In this document: piece by piece, positions 41,597 to 51,900 of the stretch
Numbering within the stretch: position 1 is the stretch's first letter
How the letters are laid out: every line of letters starts with the position of its first letter
Assembly: GCA_030418545.1 (NCBI GenBank)
Contig: QAIB01000010.1
Location: 62,001 to 126,000, forward strand
DNA: 64,000 nucleotides
Reading direction: 5' to 3'
DNA from: Xenophilus aerolatus
GTDB lineage: Bacteria > Pseudomonadota > Gammaproteobacteria > Burkholderiales > Burkholderiaceae_C
Notes under the pieces: generated by a model
What the model saw: only the letters and a program-made list of their open reading frames with translations
Database searches by the model: none
What the model was told of the DNA's origin: nothing
Translations under genes and position numbers: made by a program

Positions 41597-42064
41597 ATGA
41601 CATCCCTGCGTTCTTCCTTCGCCGCCCTGGGCCTTGCGGCCTGCGCCGCACTGGCCGGCCTCGGGGCCGCAACGCCCGCCCGTGCCCAGAGCGAGGCGTC
41701 GGCGGCCCTGTCGCTGCTGCCGGTGGCCTCGGTCGTCGGCACCGCCTCGGTGGCGGGGGCGGCGTCCACCGCCGTGGTGGCCGTGCCCGCCGCGCTCTCC
41801 GTCGGCGGCGCGGCACTCAGCGTGGTGGCCGTCGAGGTGCTGGCCGACGGCACCGTCTACCTGCTCGAGCGCGCATCGGACGGCGCCCGTGCCAGCGTCA
41901 AGGTGCTGGACCGCGGCAGCCGGCGCGCCTCGATGGCGGTGGGCAGCTCGGTCGAGGTCGGCGTGATCGGCAGCGGCATCGTGCTGTCGGCGGCGGGCGA
42001 GGTGCTGGCCTTCATTCCCAACGCCATCGGCCAGGCGCTGCTATACAACGAGAGGGTGCTGTGA
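41597..42064 (+). CDS. Exported Ala/Val-rich protein, unknown
   Basis: This 155-residue protein has a signal peptide ending near PARAQ and a small hydrophobic, Ala/Val/Ser-rich mature part (LLPVASVVGTASVAGAASTAVVAVP). The C-terminal third resembles a short beta domain (ERASDGARASVKVLDRG). CAGGAG precedes the ATG. The last bases form a GTGA overlap with the DUF2145 gene, so the two are coupled. Similar small proteins sit beside DUF2145 in related bacteria. No function known. Confidence 0.7.
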   Translation: MTSLRSSFAALGLAACAALAGLGAATPARAQSEASAALSLLPVASVVGTASVAGAASTAVVAVPAALSVGGAALSVVAVEVLADGTVYLLERASDGARASVKVLDRGSRRASMAVGSSVEVGVIGSGIVLSAAGEVLAFIPNAIGQALLYNERVL

Positions 42065-42960
42065 AAGACGAACCCCGCACCAACTTCGGCCCCTACGACG
42101 AGGAAGCGCAAGCCAGCGAGCCGCGCCTGCACCGCTTCGTGCGCGGGCTGCTCCAGGCGGCCGTGCTCGTCGTGCTGGTGGTGCTGGCGGGGCTGTTCCT
42201 CTTCCCCGTGCATGCGCATGCCGGCCGCTCCTGTGAGTCCGTGAAGCCGACGCCCTCCGTGATCACCAGGGGCATGCAACTGGCCGAACGCACCGCGCAG
42301 GCGCTGGACGCTAGTGGGGCCCGCGTGGTCGTGCTGGCCCGCGCGGGGCAGGACCTGAGCAAGTACGGCCTGCGCTATTCGCACCTGGGCCTGGCCTACA
42401 AGAGCGCCGAGGGGCCCTGGCGCGTGGTCCACAAGCTCAACCGCTGCGGCACGGCCGAGGCCGCCATCTACCGGCAGGGGTTGGGCGAGTTCTTCCTCGA
42501 CGACCTGTGGCGCTACGAGGCGGCGTGGGAGGTGCCTGCGCCGCAGGTGCAGCAGCACTTGCTAGCCTTGCTGTCCGAACCGGCGCCACGCCTGGGCGAG
42601 GCACTGGTCCGGCTGCACACGCCCGCGTACAGCCTGGTGAGCTACGCCTGGGGCCAGAAGTACCAGCAGTCGAACCAGTGGGCCATCGAGACGCTGGCCG
42701 CCGCCATGGAGCCGGCGACGATCCGCACCCGCCCGCAGGCGCAGGCCTGGCTGCAGTTCAAGGGCTACGAGCCGACCACCCTGCGGCTGGGCCCGCTGAC
42801 GCGGCTGGGCGGCCGCGTGGGCTCGGCCAACGTCGCCTTCGACGACCACCCGAACGAGAAGCGCTTCTCGGATCGCATCGAGACCGTGACGGTCGATTCG
42901 GTCTTCGAATGGCTGCCGCGTGCCGGCCTGGGCGCCCCGGCGGTGCGCCTGAAGATCTGA
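42061..42960 (+). CDS. DUF2145 family protein
   Basis: This 299-residue protein starts at GTG inside the previous stop (GTGA). An N-terminal helix (GLLQAAVLVVLVVLAGLFLFP) anchors or exports it. The conserved DUF2145 parts follow: VVLARAGQDLSKYGLRYSHLGLAYK, WRVVHKLNRCGTAEAAIYRQGLGEFF and SNQWAIETLAAAM, which resemble papain-like/NlpC-type permuted peptidases (Cys in RCGTA, His in SHLGLAY), though catalysis is not shown. It is coupled to the exported Ala/Val-rich gene upstream. Confidence 0.82.
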   Translation: MKDEPRTNFGPYDEEAQASEPRLHRFVRGLLQAAVLVVLVVLAGLFLFPVHAHAGRSCESVKPTPSVITRGMQLAERTAQALDASGARVVVLARAGQDLSKYGLRYSHLGLAYKSAEGPWRVVHKLNRCGTAEAAIYRQGLGEFFLDDLWRYEAAWEVPAPQVQQHLLALLSEPAPRLGEALVRLHTPAYSLVSYAWGQKYQQSNQWAIETLAAAMEPATIRTRPQAQAWLQFKGYEPTTLRLGPLTRLGGRVGSANVAFDDHPNEKRFSDRIETVTVDSVFEWLPRAGLGAPAVRLKI

Positions 42961-42998
42961 ACTTAATCGGCATGCAGCCCGCGCCAGGTGGGCGCGAG

Positions 42999-43026
42999 TT
43001 GCTATAGAAAAATCAGCAATAGCGAG
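42999..43026. repeat. Repeat family A-like fragment
   Basis: TTGCTATAGAAAAATCAGCA followed by ATAGC, preceded by GCGCCAGGTGGGCGC, lies in the 78-bp gap before the zinc-ribbon gene. It has the same parts as family A in a different order. Confidence 0.4.
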
Positions 43027-43038
43027 GAGTGGGTCGCC

Positions 43039-44094
43039 ATGAGCAAATCTTTGCGTCTGTCCGAGAAATGGTTCCGTCGCGGCCTGTGGCTGGTGGCGGT
43101 GGTGTTCGCGAGCTTCCTGATCGGCCTCGGCGGCACGGTGGTCGGCGACCTGCCGCGTGTCGAGCGCCCGCTGCAGCTCGACGACTTCATGCCGCCCGGC
43201 AGTGCCGAGCCGCTTCGCGCTGCGGTGCGCGAGGCGGGCGACAAGGAGGTCGCCGCCCGCCGTGCGCTCGAGCAGGCACAGTTGCGGCTCGACGCCGCCG
43301 AGCAGGCCAGCCGCAATGCGCGCGAGACCTTCTCGAACTGGGTCGCCACCCGGCGCGCCACGCAGGCGCCCGACCAGGACACCGAGCTCATCGCCCGCAC
43401 ACGCCAGCTCGACGCCCTGAAGGCCGCCGAAGACGCGGCTCAGAAAGCGCTGGGCCAGCAGCGTCAGCAGCTGCTCGATGCGCAGCAGGCGCAGGAGAGC
43501 GAGCAGCACAAGCTGGACCTGCTGGAGGAGGCTGCGACGCAAAGCCTGGTCGCCGAGCAGCGGCGCGTGGAGCTGCGCGTGTTCGGCTACCGCCTCGCCC
43601 TCACGCTGCCGCTGCTGCTGGTGGCGGGCTGGCTCTTCGCGAAGAAGCGCAGGAGCACCTGGTGGCCCTTCGTCTGGGGCTTCATCTTCTTCGCACTCTT
43701 CGCCTTCTTCGTCGAGCTGGTGCCCTACCTGCCGAGCTACGGCGGCTACGTGCGCTACGTGGTGGGCATCGTCGTCACCGTGCTCGTGGGGCGCTACGCC
43801 ATCGTTGCGCTCAACCGGTACCTCGCGAAGCAGAAGCTGGCCGAGGCCCAGCCCGACCAGGTGCGGCGTGAGGAGTTGAGCTACGACACGGCGCTCGCAC
43901 GGCTGGCCAAGGGAGTGTGCCCGGGCTGCGAGCGGCCGGTCGACCTGAAAAACACGACGATCGACTTCTGCCCGCACTGCGGCATCGGCCTGTTCGACCA
44001 CTGCCGCGTCTGCGAGACGCGCAAGAGTGCCTTCTCGCGCTTCTGCCACGGCTGCGGCACCTCGGCGCAGGCGGGCATGACGCCGGCCACGTAG
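43039..44094 (+). CDS. Membrane protein with coiled coil and C-terminal zinc ribbons
   Basis: This 351-residue protein has a first transmembrane helix at about 14-34, an exported Gln/Ala-rich coiled coil at about 65-185 (EQAQLRLDAAEQASRNARETF ... QQRQQLLDAQQAQESEQHKLD), three further helices at about 190-255, and a cytoplasmic C-terminus. The C-terminus has two zinc-ribbon pairs: CPGCERP ... CPHCG and CRVCETRK ... CHGCG. The function is unknown; it may sense or scaffold. GAGGAG is upstream of the ATG. It follows the DUF2145 gene and precedes a DUF3597 gene. Confidence 0.75.
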   Translation: MSKSLRLSEKWFRRGLWLVAVVFASFLIGLGGTVVGDLPRVERPLQLDDFMPPGSAEPLRAAVREAGDKEVAARRALEQAQLRLDAAEQASRNARETFSNWVATRRATQAPDQDTELIARTRQLDALKAAEDAAQKALGQQRQQLLDAQQAQESEQHKLDLLEEAATQSLVAEQRRVELRVFGYRLALTLPLLLVAGWLFAKKRRSTWWPFVWGFIFFALFAFFVELVPYLPSYGGYVRYVVGIVVTVLVGRYAIVALNRYLAKQKLAEAQPDQVRREELSYDTALARLAKGVCPGCERPVDLKNTTIDFCPHCGIGLFDHCRVCETRKSAFSRFCHGCGTSAQAGMTPAT

Positions 44095-44269
44095 GCGCCG
44101 AGCGCATTTTGCGTGTCGTGCGGGGCATTCCGCACGCTCGACCCCGATCTTTGGTCGAAGCGTCGCCGCAAAGTGTTAGAACCTCGGTCTGCGCTGCATC
44201 CGGCGCGCAGCCGGCGATCACTTACGTCTTGGCCGGCCCCGCAGAACCAACCCAGTCGAGGATCCATCC

Positions 44270-44650
44270 ATGAGCTTTTTCGGCAAGATTTTTTCCAAGA
44301 TTTTTCCGTCGGCCAATGCCGCCGAGGTGCAAGCCGCACCGCCCGCGCCGGCACCCGCGGGCGCCCCGGCCGTCGCTGCGCCGCCGCCCTCCATTCCGCT
44401 GGGTGACGTGCCCGCCATCCTGGACGCCATGCCCGGCGCCGCCAGCCTGAACTGGCGCACCTCGATCGTCGACCTGCTCAAGCTGCTGGGCCTGGACAGC
44501 AGCCTCGCCGCGCGCAAGGAACTGGCCAACGAGATCCTCTACAGCAACGGCGAGCCGGGCTCGGCCGAATGGAACATCGGCCTGCACAAGCAGGTGATGA
44601 GCCGCATCGCCGCCAACGGCGGCACCCTGCCCCCCGAACTGCGCGACTGA
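44270..44650 (+). CDS. DUF3597 family protein
   Basis: This 126-residue protein opens with MSFFGKIFSKIFP, then has an Ala/Pro linker and the DUF3597 core LNWRTSIVDLLKLLGLDSSLAARKELANEILYSNGEPGSAEWNIGLHKQVMSRIA (positions about 64-118). The function is unknown; the family is small and helical. The gene is followed by a strong intrinsic terminator. Confidence 0.85.
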   Translation: MSFFGKIFSKIFPSANAAEVQAAPPAPAPAGAPAVAAPPPSIPLGDVPAILDAMPGAASLNWRTSIVDLLKLLGLDSSLAARKELANEILYSNGEPGSAEWNIGLHKQVMSRIAANGGTLPPELRD

Positions 44651-44670
44651 CCGTCCGCACCGTGCGCCCG

Positions 44671-44712
44671 AGGCGCCGGCCCTGCATCGCGCAGGCCGGC
44701 GCCTTTTTCTTT
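44671..44712 (+). terminator. Intrinsic terminator after the DUF3597 gene
   Basis: The stem AGGCGCCGGC plus CTGC pairs with GCAGGCCGGCGCCT with one bulged C. It is followed by TTTTTCTTT. This is the clearest rho-independent terminator in the window and ends the 41-44.7 kb plus-strand group. Confidence 0.9.
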
Positions 44713-44819
44713 CGCCCGGTGCCGCACGTCGGCCGATCGTCATGGCGTATGACTTCCGGCCTCTGGGCGAGCAGGCGCGCCCCGGCTACGCTCGACGCTC
44801 TTTGAACAGGACCTCCGCC

Positions 44820-45188
44820 ATGTCTGCCTTCTCCCGCCGAGTCGTGTCGCAGCTGCTGCTGGTGTCTGCCGGCGCCTGGGCGCTCGCGGCGCCGGCGCAG
44901 GGCGTTCCCAGCGTGAAGCTCTTCAAGATCGTTTCTCCCCGCGACGAGATCGTTGTCGGCGTCGATGCCGACCAGCTCGGCGGCGGCACGCCCGACGTGC
45001 AGCGCCTGGCGGCCGCGCTGGCCGACAAGGGCCAGCTCACGCTGTGGCAATACGCCTCGCAGAAGGACGTGACCGGTGCGCTGGTGCAGGCGCCGCTGCG
45101 CCAGGTGGCCGTCTTCAAGAGCGAGCTGCTGCGCATCGAACCGTACAGCACGCCGCTGCCCGTGAAGGCGCCAGGCACCGCCCGCTGA
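44820..45188 (+). CDS. Small exported protein, unknown
   Basis: This 122-residue protein has a signal peptide (VVSQLLLVSAGAWALAAPAQG) and a mature domain of about 95 residues (VPSVKLFKIVSPRDEIVVGVDADQLGG ... LWQYASQKDVTGALVQAPLRQVAVFKSELLRIEPY). The compact repeated beta-like pattern suggests a single fold, but I do not recognise the family. It converges with tgt 26 bp downstream. Confidence 0.65.
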   Translation: MSAFSRRVVSQLLLVSAGAWALAAPAQGVPSVKLFKIVSPRDEIVVGVDADQLGGGTPDVQRLAAALADKGQLTLWQYASQKDVTGALVQAPLRQVAVFKSELLRIEPYSTPLPVKAPGTAR

Positions 45189-45214
45189 GCGCGCCGCCAG
45201 GAGCGCCGCCGGGC

Positions 45215-47654
<2,440 letters not shown>

Positions 47655-47658
<4 letters not shown>

Positions 47659-48698
47659 GACGCAGCCCGTTCCAGCAGCATCGCATCGCCATAGCTGAAG
47701 AAGCGGTAGCGCTTGCGGATGGCGTGGGCGTACAGCGCCATCACGCGTTCGTAGCCGGCAAGGGCGGAGACCAGCATCATCAGCGTGCTCTTGGGCAGGT
47801 GGAAGTTGGTGATGAGCAGGTCGACATGCCGGAACTCGAAGCCCGGCGTGATGAAGATCTGCGTGTCACCCTGGGCCTGGCCGCTCGCGGCCCAGGATTC
47901 GAGCGTGCGCACGGTGGTCGTCCCCACGGCCACGACGCGGCCGCCGCGCGCATGGCAGTCGGCAATGGCCTGCTGCGTGGCGGGCGGCACGTCGTAGCGC
48001 TCGGCATGCATCGTGTGCTCGGCGATGTTCTCGGTCTTGACGGGCTGGAAGGTGCCGGCGCCCACGTGCAGCGTGACGTTGGCGCGCCGCACGCCGCGCG
48101 CGTCGAGCGCGGCCAGCAGCGCCTCGTCGAAGTGCAGGGCGGCAGTCGGCGCGGCCACGGCGCCGGGCACGCGGGCGAACACCGTCTGGTAGCGGCGCTC
48201 GTCGTCTTCCGAATCGCCATGCTCGATGTAAGGAGGAAGCGGCACGTGGCCGCAGCGGGCCATCAGCGCGTAGGGGTCCTCACCGGCCGGGCTCTCGAAG
48301 GCGAAGCGGAAGAGGGCGCCGTTCTCCTCGGGCCAGCGGCCCAGCAGCGTGGCGGTGAAGCCGCCCGCCATCTGCAGCACCGTGCCGACCGGCGGCTTCT
48401 TGCTCACCTTCATGTGGGCGACGACCTCGGCACCTCGCAGCACGCGCTCGACCAGCAGTTCGAGCTTGCCGCCGGTCGGCTTCTCGCCGAACAGGCGCGC
48501 CTTGACCACTTGCGTGTCGTTGAACACCAGCAGATCACCTGCCTGCAGCAAGCCGGGGAGGTCTCGAAAAATGCGGTCAGTCGGAATGTCTCCCCTACCG
48601 TCCAGCAGCCGCGAGGCGCTGCGTTCGGCGGCGGGATGCTGCGCCACCAGCTCGGGGGGCAGCTCGAAATCGAAGTCGGAAAGCGTGAAGGAGCGCAT
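47655..48698 (-). CDS. queA: S-adenosylmethionine:tRNA ribosyltransferase-isomerase
   Basis: This 347-residue cytoplasmic enzyme makes epoxyqueuosine from preQ1-modified tRNA and SAM. It begins [22 protein letters not shown], then has the characteristic [16 protein letters not shown], the LPPYI segment and [13 protein letters not shown], with the family C-terminus ([18 protein letters not shown] and [11 protein letters not shown]). Length is normal. It is divergent from recG with about 95 bp between. Its stop overlaps the start of the next gene. Confidence 0.95.
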
Positions 48699-48792
48699 GC
48701 GCTTGAGGGCCGGACGGACCCGTTCCAAGGAGGTGAGTGGCCGCGCCGCCTCGCACGGGCGGGGGCGCCGAAGCAAAGGGCAGAATTCTCCC

Positions 48793-50979
48793 ATGCCCGC
48801 CAAACCCGCCGCTGCCCCTGCCGCCGACGCGCCCCCGCGCGCGCCCGGCAGCGGCGAGAGCCAGGTGCAGCGCGCGCTGAAAAAACTGGGGCTGGTGCGA
48901 GACATCGATTTCGCGCTGTACCTGCCCATGCGCTACGAGGACGAGACGCGCGTGGTGCGCCTGGTCGACACCCGCGACGGCGAGACGGTGCAGGTTGAAG
49001 GCGTCGTCACCGACTGCGAGGTCGTGTTCCGCCCACGGCGACAGCTCATCGCCACGCTGGACGATGGCAGCGACACGGTGCAGCTGCGCTTCTTCAACTT
49101 CTACCCCTCGCAGCAGAAGCAGCTCGCGCCCGGCGCCAGGGTGCGCGTGCGGGGCGAAATCAAGGGCGGATTCGTGGGGCGGACGATCATGCACCCGACG
49201 GTGAAGGCTGCCGGCACGCCCCTGCCGTTGGCGCTGACACCGATCTACTCGACCATCGCAGGCCTTGCGCAACCGGTATTGCGCCGCGCCGTGCAGGCGG
49301 GCCTGGCGCGGGCGCCGCTGCACGCCATCGTTCCGAACCCGATGATGCCGGAAGGCGCATGGGGCCTGCGCGAGGCGCTCTCTTTTCTGCACTACCCGGC
49401 ACCCGACGTGGCGGTCGCCACGCTGGAGGACCACAGCCACCCCGCCTGGCAGCGGCTCAAGGCCGAGGAGCTGCTGGCGCAGCAGCTGTCGCAGCTGCAG
49501 GCGCGGCGCGAGCGGGCGGCGCAGCGGGCGCCGGCGCTGCAGGCCGCGGTCGACGCCGGTTCGCTGCACGCGCAGTTGCTGGGCGTGCTGCCCTTCCAGC
49601 CCACGGGCGCCCAGCAGCGCGCCGACCGCGAGATCGCCCTCGACCTGGCGCGCATCCAGCCCATGCATCGCCTGCTGCAGGGCGACGTGGGTTCGGGCAA
49701 GACGCTGGTCGCGGCACTGGCCGCGGCGCGCTGCATCGACGCGGGCTTCCAGTGCGCGCTCATGGCGCCGACCGAGATCCTGGCCTCGCAGCACTTCGGC
49801 AAGCTGGTCGGCTGGCTCGATCCGCTGCTGGCCGCGCGCGGGCTGCGCGTGGCCTGGCTCACCGGCAGCCAGAAGAAGAAGGAGCGCGATGCGATGGAGG
49901 CCATCGTCGAGAGTGGCGAAGCGGCGCTGGTCGTCGGCACGCATGCCGTGATCTCGGAGAAGGTCCGCTTCAGGCGGCTCGCGCTGGCGATCGTGGACGA
50001 GCAGCACCGCTTCGGCGTCGCACAGCGGCTCGCGCTGCGCGGCAAGGCGGGCGGCATCGCCGCCGGGCCGCCCCTAGGCGATGCAGCCCCCTCGGGGGGC
50101 AGCGACCCGCAGAGCGGCGGAGCGTGGGGGTCCATGGCGCTCGAGCCGCACCTGCTGATGATGAGCGCCACCCCCATCCCGCGCACCCTGGCGATGAGCT
50201 ACTACGCCGACCTCGACGTCTCCACCCTCGACGAGCTGCCGCCGGGCCGCACGCCGGTGGTCACCAAGCTGGTGGCCGAGCACCGGCGCGACGAGGTGAT
50301 CGAGCGCATCCGCGGCCAGCTCGCGCAGGGGCGGCAGGTGTACTGGGTGTGCCCGCTGATCGAGGAGAGCGAGGCGGTCGATCTGCGCAATGCCACCGCC
50401 ACGCGCGACGAACTCGCCGAGCACCTGGGCGACGCGGTCCGCGTCGGCCTGCTGCACTCGCGAATGCCGACGGCCGAGAAGCAGTCGGTGATGGCCGACT
50501 TCACCGCCGGCACGCTGCACGTGCTGGTCAGCACCACCGTGATCGAGGTGGGCGTCGACGTGCCCAATGCGTCGCTCATGGTGATCGAGCACGCCGAGCG
50601 ATTCGGCCTGTCGCAGTTGCACCAGCTGCGCGGCCGCGTGGGCCGTGGCGCGGCGGCCTCGGCCTGCGTGCTGCTCTACGCCACCGGCGACAGCGGCCGC
50701 GTGGGCGAGGCGGCGCGCGCGCGGCTCAAGGCGATGGTGGAGACGGGCGACGGCTTCGAGATCGCGCGGCGCGACCTGGAGATCCGCGGGCCGGGCGAGT
50801 TCCTCGGCGCGCGGCAGTCGGGCGCGCCGCTGCTGCGCTTTGCCGACCTGAGCACGGACCTGCTGCTGCTCGACTGGGCGCGCGAGCTCGCGCCGCGCCT
50901 GCTGGATCGGCACCCCGAGCTCGCGCGCCAGCATGTGGACCGCTGGCTGGGTACGAAGGCCGAGTACCTCAAGGCCTGA
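48793..50979 (+). CDS. recG: ATP-dependent DNA helicase RecG, with an extra loop
   Basis: This 728-residue superfamily 2 helicase remodels stalled replication forks and Holliday junctions. It has a wedge/OB domain in the first ~170 residues, Walker A GDVGSGKT near 298, the DEQHRFG box at 402-408, [11 protein letters not shown] at 458-468 and the C-terminal [15 protein letters not shown] and [12 protein letters not shown]. Between DEQHRFG and SATPIP there are about 26 more residues than in E. coli RecG. The extra DNA matches repeat family B. All helicase motifs are intact. Confidence 0.93.
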   Translation: MPAKPAAAPAADAPPRAPGSGESQVQRALKKLGLVRDIDFALYLPMRYEDETRVVRLVDTRDGETVQVEGVVTDCEVVFRPRRQLIATLDDGSDTVQLRFFNFYPSQQKQLAPGARVRVRGEIKGGFVGRTIMHPTVKAAGTPLPLALTPIYSTIAGLAQPVLRRAVQAGLARAPLHAIVPNPMMPEGAWGLREALSFLHYPAPDVAVATLEDHSHPAWQRLKAEELLAQQLSQLQARRERAAQRAPALQAAVDAGSLHAQLLGVLPFQPTGAQQRADREIALDLARIQPMHRLLQGDVGSGKTLVAALAAARCIDAGFQCALMAPTEILASQHFGKLVGWLDPLLAARGLRVAWLTGSQKKKERDAMEAIVESGEAALVVGTHAVISEKVRFRRLALAIVDEQHRFGVAQRLALRGKAGGIAAGPPLGDAAPSGGSDPQSGGAWGSMALEPHLLMMSATPIPRTLAMSYYADLDVSTLDELPPGRTPVVTKLVAEHRRDEVIERIRGQLAQGRQVYWVCPLIEESEAVDLRNATATRDELAEHLGDAVRVGLLHSRMPTAEKQSVMADFTAGTLHVLVSTTVIEVGVDVPNASLMVIEHAERFGLSQLHQLRGRVGRGAAASACVLLYATGDSGRVGEAARARLKAMVETGDGFEIARRDLEIRGPGEFLGARQSGAPLLRFADLSTDLLLLDWARELAPRLLDRHPELARQHVDRWLGTKAEYLKA
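50052..50134. repeat. Repeat family B inserted in frame in recG
   Basis: The DNA has GCCGCCGGGCCGCCCCTAGG, a CCCCCTCGGGGGG core and GCAGAGCGGCGGAGCGTGGG in the same order as the reverse complement of the pilT-pilU element. It codes for the Gly/Pro/Ser-rich loop at about residues 420-447 of RecG. Confidence 0.65.
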
Positions 50980-51002
50980 GGACTCTCCAAGCCGAATCGG
51001 CC

Positions 51003-51050
51003 CGCAGCGCCCGCCGGTCGGGCGCGTACAGCTATGAATTCGATAGCAGC
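51003..51050 (-). repeat. Dispersed repeat family A copy between recG and lysE-type gene
   Basis: On the minus strand it reads CTGCTATCGAATTCATAGCT, then GTACGCGCCCGACCGGCGGG and CGCTGCGGG. It fills the 88-bp gap between two convergent genes and could terminate both. Confidence 0.7.
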
Positions 51051-51067
51051 GCGGTCGGAGCGGCGGC

Positions 51068-51700
51068 TCAGCTGGGGCGCCGCACCGTCGCCAGCAACAG
51101 CCCGAAGCCGATCATCATGGCGCCGCTCGCGCGGTTGAACCAGCGCATCGCCGGCCCGCCGCGCGCCAGCCGCCGCACGCGCGCACCCAACAACGCGTAG
51201 AGCGCGATGGCCACGACCTCCAGCACGAGGAAGGTGATGCCCAGCTGCAGGTAGCTCAGGGCATAGGCCTCGGCCACCACGAACTGCGGGAAGAAGGCGG
51301 TGAACACCAGGATCGCCTTCGGGTTGCCGATGGCGACGCCGAACTCCTGCCGCGCGAGGGTGCGCAGGGCGGGCACTTCGTGCGCGGCGCCCGCCTCGTC
51401 GGCGGCCATCGGCGGTGCCGGGGCACGCAGCAGCTTGATGCCCAGCCACACCAGGTAGGCCACACCGGCCCACTTGACGACGCTGAAGGCCAGCGCCGAC
51501 GCGGCCAGCAGCGCGCCCATGCCGACACCGGCAATGACGATCATGATCGCGAAGGCCACCAGCCGCCCGCCCGCGGCGGCGACGGCCGGGCCGATGCCGT
51601 AGCGCGCGCCGTTGGTGACCGACAGCAGGTTGTTGGGCCCGAAGGCCATGTTGATGGCGAAGCAGGCGGGCAGGAAGAGCAGGTAGGCGGCGAGGGTCAT
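51068..51700 (-). CDS. LysE family amino-acid exporter
   Basis: This 210-residue inner-membrane protein has six hydrophobic helices of the LysE/RhtB type: NMAFGPNNLLSVTNGARYGIGPAVAAAGGRLVAF at the first loop, VVKWAGVAYLVWLGIKLLRAP in the middle, and FGVAIGNPKAILVFTAFFPQFV. It probably exports an amino acid or similar solute; the substrate is unknown. The start ATG at 51700 is where the first helix begins. It is divergent from the siderophore receptor gene. Confidence 0.87.
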   Translation of the reverse strand: MTLAAYLLFLPACFAINMAFGPNNLLSVTNGARYGIGPAVAAAGGRLVAFAIMIVIAGVGMGALLAASALAFSVVKWAGVAYLVWLGIKLLRAPAPPMAADEAGAAHEVPALRTLARQEFGVAIGNPKAILVFTAFFPQFVVAEAYALSYLQLGITFLVLEVVAIALYALLGARVRRLARGGPAMRWFNRASGAMMIGFGLLLATVRRPS

Positions 51701-51900
51701 GGCTGTCTCGTGTGTGCGGCGGCCTGCGGATTGTGGCGGGCGCGAGTCACCGGCGCCACGCATCGCTGGCGGGGTACCCCTGCCTGCCGCGGGGAAAGCG
51801 CAGGGCCGCGTACACTCCCGGCCGCCAGCCAATCCAGCCACGGGCGCGGTAGCAGCCAGCAGTTGTCCAACCGTGTTCCGCCCACCGGGCGCCCCGTTCC

